A stretch of 35,117 bases of DNA from Butyricicoccus_A sp963601915 (GTDB lineage: Bacteria > Bacillota > Clostridia > Oscillospirales > Butyricicoccaceae): contig CAVCGL010000023.1 in the NCBI GenBank assembly GCA_963601915.1, positions 1 through 35,117 on the forward strand, written 5' to 3'. Shown here piece after piece: positions 32,479 through 35,117 of this stretch. The translations under genes were made by a program, and so were the position numbers. Each line of letters opens with the position of its first letter. The stretch's first letter is position 1. The notes beneath the pieces were generated by a model. The model was not told the DNA's origin. It saw only the letters and a program-made list of their open reading frames with translations, and ran no database searches.

Positions 32479-33475
32479 ACAGCTGGTACAGGAGGTTATG
32501 ACACAGGCACGAAAGCGTCCTGTGCGGCAGATGTCCCGCACGCGCCGCGTTCTGCGTCCGATCGCTGCCGTTGCCGCCGTGTGTGTTTGCCTGAATTTCA
32601 CCCTGTCTGCGCTGGCCGCCAACAATGACACGGCGTATGCCGTGATGTATGCGGTGTCACCGGCACTTGCCCAGCATTTTGTGCCGGTCAATCAGACCTG
32701 CGATGACAACGGCATCCGTTTGGAAGTGGAATCGGCATCCATTTCTGGCAATACGGCACAGGCCTATGTCACACTGCGTGATATGGACAAAAAAGGACGG
32801 ATTGATGAGACGACCGACCTCATGGACAGCTACAGCATTCTGACGGCACAGGATACGGCCAGCGGCTGTTCCAGTGTTGGCTATGACAAAGAGACACAGA
32901 CCGCGCGGTTTTATATTACGATCCAGTCTATGAACGGAAAAGATTTGACCAAGGACAAAGTGACGTTTACGCTTGCAAAGTTTTTGAGCGGAAAACAGGA
33001 ACAGGAAAATTATATCGTGCCGCACGCGCTGGATACCGCCTTAAAGACGCCACAGACGATAAAGAGGGAGATCAACGGTGGTAGCGGCGGCTCGGATGCC
33101 GATGCCAGTCTGTTTGAGGGAGAGCACACCGTGCTCAAGCCGGACGAGAACCATTCGATATTACAGGAAATACCGGGCATTGATTTCACCGGTGCGGGAT
33201 ATATTGACGGAAAACTGCATGTACAGATGGTCATGAGAAATTTCATTGAGACGGACAATCATGCAGACGTTTGGCTGACCGATGCGAACGGCGAAAAAAT
33301 AGAGACGGAATATAATTTATGCTTCATATCCGATGATGACAAAGACAACTATTATGAATTTGTCTTTGATGTACCGCGGCAGGAACTCTCGCAGTATCAG
33401 CTGTGCGGCGATTTCTGGACTGCCAATCAGGGCGCGACACAGGGAAACTGGCGTGTGACGTTCCCGATTGCATAA
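32432..33475 (+). CDS. DUF4179-like anti-sigma membrane protein
   Basis: 347 residues. A short cytoplasmic N-terminus (about 1-38) that could bind the sigma factor, one membrane segment (about 40-62, IAAVAAVCVCLNFTLSALAA), then a large outside domain of about 280 residues with beta-rich segments. This is the layout of clostridial DUF4179 proteins encoded next to sigma factors. It has no zinc-binding HxxxCxxC motif. GAGGAG lies 7 bases before the ATG at 32432; an ATG two codons earlier is too close to it. The 47-base overlap with the sigma gene implies coupled translation. The family call is by context and topology. Confidence 0.75.
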   Translation: MKRNYQHMMQQVKPNEQLVQEVMTQARKRPVRQMSRTRRVLRPIAAVAAVCVCLNFTLSALAANNDTAYAVMYAVSPALAQHFVPVNQTCDDNGIRLEVESASISGNTAQAYVTLRDMDKKGRIDETTDLMDSYSILTAQDTASGCSSVGYDKETQTARFYITIQSMNGKDLTKDKVTFTLAKFLSGKQEQENYIVPHALDTALKTPQTIKREINGGSGGSDADASLFEGEHTVLKPDENHSILQEIPGIDFTGAGYIDGKLHVQMVMRNFIETDNHADVWLTDANGEKIETEYNLCFISDDDKDNYYEFVFDVPRQELSQYQLCGDFWTANQGATQGNWRVTFPIA

Positions 33476-33483
33476 AAAAAACA

Positions 33484-33512
33484 TTGTACTGGAAGCGATA
33501 TAGCAGTATAAT
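33484..33512 (+). promoter_or_regulatory. Promoter of galE
   Basis: TTGTAC (33484-33489), a 17-base spacer and perfect TATAAT (33507-33512), starting eight bases after the anti-sigma stop. Confidence 0.88.
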
Positions 33513-33544
33513 AAAACAAAGAGCTTCAAAAAGGAGAACGTACA

Positions 33545-34561
33545 ATGCAAATTTTGATTACCGGCGGCGCCGGATATATTGGCAGTCATACCGTCATTGA
33601 GCTGCAAAAGGCGGGTCATGATGTGGTCGTTGTGGACAATCTGAGCAATGCTTCGGAAAAGTCCTTGCAGCGTGTGACCGAAATTACCGGCAAACCGGTT
33701 CCGTTTTATCAGGTAGACATTCGTGACCGCGAGGGTCTGACCAAGGTAATGGAACAGTATGCTTTTGATTGCTGCATTCATTTTGCAGGACTCAAGGCGG
33801 TTGGTGAATCGGTAGAAAAGCCGCTGGAGTATTATGAAAACAATATTTCCGGTACACTTGTCCTGCTGGATGTGATGCGCAAGCATGGCTGTAAGAACAT
33901 CATTTTCTCGTCTTCCGCGACGGTTTATGGCAATCCGGCAGTGATTCCGATTACGGAGGAATGCCCGAAGGGTCAGTGCACCAACCCGTATGGCCAGACC
34001 AAGAGCATGATTGAACAGATTATGATGGATATGCAGAAGGCAGATCCGGAATGGAATGTCGTTCTGCTGCGCTACTTCAATCCGATCGGTGCGCATCCGT
34101 CCGGCAAGATTGGTGAGGACCCGAATGGTATTCCGAACAATCTGATGCCGTATATCACACAGGTTGCTGTGGGCAAGCGTCCAGAGCTGGGTGTCTTTGG
34201 CAATGATTATGATACCCCGGATGGCACCGGTGTGCGTGATTATATTCACGTTGTCGATTTGGCAGATGGCCATGTCAAGGCACTGGCTGCCATTGAAAAA
34301 CACTGCGGCATGGCGATTTATAATCTGGGCACCGGTCAGGGTTATTCGGTTCTGGATGTCGTACATGCTTTTGAGCAGGCGAATAACCTGAAAATCCCGT
34401 ATTCTATCAAGCCGCGCCGTGCAGGCGATATTGCTACCTGCTATTCGGATCCGGCAAAGGCAGAGAGAGAACTGGGCTGGAAGGCGCAGAACGGAATTTT
34501 GGAGATGTGCCGCGATTCTTGGAATTGGCAGAAGAACAATCCGAACGGATACCGCGATTAA
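33545..34561 (+). CDS. galE: UDP-glucose 4-epimerase
   Basis: 338 residues, the standard length. It interconverts UDP-glucose and UDP-galactose with bound NAD. GGAGYIG (7-13) is the NAD-binding glycine motif, SSSATVYG holds the catalytic Ser/Thr, and the YGQTK sequence gives the catalytic Tyr and Lys. VRDYIHVVDLADGH and YNLGTGQGYSV are GalE signatures. AAAAAGGAG precedes the ATG. The gene has its own promoter and terminator and no other gal genes nearby, so it likely serves cell-surface sugar supply as well as galactose use. Confidence 0.97.
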   Translation: MQILITGGAGYIGSHTVIELQKAGHDVVVVDNLSNASEKSLQRVTEITGKPVPFYQVDIRDREGLTKVMEQYAFDCCIHFAGLKAVGESVEKPLEYYENNISGTLVLLDVMRKHGCKNIIFSSSATVYGNPAVIPITEECPKGQCTNPYGQTKSMIEQIMMDMQKADPEWNVVLLRYFNPIGAHPSGKIGEDPNGIPNNLMPYITQVAVGKRPELGVFGNDYDTPDGTGVRDYIHVVDLADGHVKALAAIEKHCGMAIYNLGTGQGYSVLDVVHAFEQANNLKIPYSIKPRRAGDIATCYSDPAKAERELGWKAQNGILEMCRDSWNWQKNNPNGYRD

Positions 34562-34582
34562 ACGAAATATAACGGGAAATTT

Positions 34583-34614
34583 GGCAGATGTACAAAATAT
34601 ACATCTGCCTTTTC
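34583..34614 (+). terminator. Terminator of galE
   Basis: Perfect 10-bp stem GGCAGATGTA / TACATCTGCC with a 7-base loop, followed by TTTTC. Confidence 0.85.
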
Positions 34615-34818
34615 TATATATCTGTCTGCTCTTGTATAAAAAGATGCAACGGCAGAAAGAATACCTGAGATACGGCAAAGTATTTCAGAAAAGCGGCAAA
34701 AAACGCAGAAAACCTCTGCGCAGCCTGCATAATCTGATGCATTTGTTTTTGTGCGTCCTGCCACGAATGTGTACAAGAATTGGATGAAAAAATCATGCAA
34801 AGTTATATAAAATAGAAA
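34615..34818. other. Intergenic region without a recognisable gene
   Basis: About 200 AT-rich bases between the galE terminator and the promoter at 34819. Minus-strand frames cross it but have no ribosome site and no family resemblance. Only short inverted repeats such as GCAG/CTGC were noticed. Confidence 0.4.
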
Positions 34819-34848
34819 TAGACAAAACCCGGTCTTTTGCAGTATGAT
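34819..34848 (+). promoter_or_regulatory. Promoter of the interrupted gene
   Basis: TAGACA (34819-34824), an 18-base spacer and TATGAT (34843-34848), giving a leader of about 20 bases. Confidence 0.65.
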
Positions 34849-34873
34849 AGTCGCAGAAAGAGGGGAATGCAAA

Positions 34874-34965
34874 ATGACAAAGCAAATGAACGCCGGCAGC
34901 ATTCCGGTAATGAGAAAAGAAAAAAAGCAGCTGAACTTCTTCCATGCACTGCACCCCATTTGTTA
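34874..34965 (+). pseudogene. 5' end of a gene cut by the right IS element
   Basis: An ATG at 34874 with a GAGGGG site and a good promoter opens a frame of about 24 host codons (MTKQMNAGSIPVMRKEKK, then QLNFFH) that runs into the IS at 34945 and ends at a TAG inside it (34963-34965). A basic stretch followed by hydrophobic residues would suit the start of a membrane transporter, but too little is left to name a family. The remainder, if it exists, lies beyond the element. Confidence 0.6.
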
Positions 34966-34998
34966 GACAGTATGATATACTATCTAATAGATGGGGTG
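34952..34998 (+). promoter_or_regulatory. Terminal hairpin covering the OrfA ribosome site, right IS
   Basis: CACCCCAT (34952-34959) pairs perfectly with ATGGGGTG (34991-34998). After a 3x3 internal loop, TTAGACAGTAT pairs with ATACTATCTAA with one mismatch and a GAT loop. The GGGGTG arm is the Shine-Dalgarno site of orfA, 7 bases before its ATG. Read-through transcripts could therefore hide it. Confidence 0.65.
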
Positions 34999-35005
34999 AT
35001 TTATT

Positions 35006-35117
35006 ATGCCAAGAGGAAAGCCAAATAAAAAATACGACGGAGAGTTCAAGGTGCAAGTAGTGGAAACCATGGAACGAGAAGGGCTAAGTCTTCATGAAGC
35101 GGCAAGACAATTTGGAA
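35006..35117 (+). CDS. IS3-family OrfA transposase, N-terminal part
   Basis: 37 codons are visible: MPRGKPNKKYDGEFKVQVV, then ETMEREGLSLHEAARQFG. The pattern (basic start, Y-x-x-EFK, then a helix-turn-helix opening with L-S-x-x-E-A-A-R-x-F) is the OrfA of IS3-family elements, which binds the IS ends; the catalytic OrfB would follow by frameshift outside the window. It truncates the gene at 34874. Confidence 0.85.
   Translation, partial: MPRGKPNKKYDGEFKVQVVETMEREGLSLHEAARQFG

Larger units (their letters stand above)
34945..35117 (+). mobile_element. Right-edge IS3-family insertion sequence, 5' end only
   Basis: The terminus TGCACTGCACCCCATTTG resembles IS150-type IS3 ends (TG-ACTG-CCCC with GTTAGACA). 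It is followed by a long leader hairpin and orfA, which runs off the window. The left boundary is inferred from the TG end and from the break in the host reading frame. Confidence 0.78.

Noticed and set aside
33317..34678. 453-codon open frame on the minus strand
   Set aside because: It is antisense to galE and runs through its promoter and terminator.
34558..34959. Minus-strand hydrophobic frame of 133 codons, and a shorter one within it
   Set aside because: No ribosome site, no recognisable family, and it crosses the IS boundary, the galE terminator and the promoter of the interrupted gene.

Overview
The window looks like chromosomal DNA of a gut-type Clostridia bacterium. Coding GC is in the 50s by eye, Shine-Dalgarno sites are strong, TTG and GTG starts are used, and gene content (ECF transporter module, ClpE-type unfoldase, DUF5711/CvpA, DUF4179 anti-sigma, YgiQ, DUF2520 beside panBCD) fits Oscillospirales such as Butyricicoccaceae; this placement is inference. 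Both edges run into the 5' end of an IS3-family transposase gene, each reading outward, so the segment may be an assembly piece bounded by repeated insertion sequences.

Layout. 1-112: left end of an IS3-like element. 213-8308: a plus-strand housekeeping block with a cyclophilin, an ABC-F protein, a DUF218 membrane protein, a small unknown protein, release factor 1, Sua5/TsaC, CoaE and an M18 aminopeptidase. 8312-9632: a minus-strand nitroreductase-sirtuin pair. 9642-10266: a minus-strand cluster of five tRNAs (Gly, Arg, His, Gln, Lys) with its own promoter and terminator. 10297-15806: a minus-strand operon truA - DUF5711 - cvpA - clpE-like - small membrane protein. 15948-22396: plus-strand FtsK/SpoIIIE, flavin reductase-like protein, YgiQ radical SAM protein and an RlmI-like methyltransferase. 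22402-23014: an inverted pair of structured palindromic repeats followed by an AT-richer DUF559 nuclease-like gene, the most accessory-looking part. 23027-26404: EcfA1-EcfA2-EcfT and a HAD phosphatase. 26441-28379: a minus-strand YD-repeat lipoprotein and an AraC regulator. 28704-31900: the pantothenate operon (DUF2520/PanG-like, panB, panC, panD) with a structured leader. 31963-34614: a sigma factor and its DUF4179 partner, then galE. 34819-35117: the 5' end of a gene cut by the right IS3 element.

How the genes work together. panB/C/D with the DUF2520 reductase could give a complete route from ketoisovalerate and aspartate to pantothenate, and coaE elsewhere in the window performs the last step of CoA synthesis. 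Sua5, TruA and the tRNA cluster concern tRNA supply and modification. ABC-F, RF1 and the methyltransferase concern translation. ClpE, cyclophilin and the M18 peptidase concern protein folding and turnover.

The best candidates for something undescribed are the DUF559 gene with its covarying inverted palindromes, the matching hairpins in the two different IS3 ends that would hide the transposase ribosome binding site from read-through transcripts, and the leader hairpin of the pantothenate operon.
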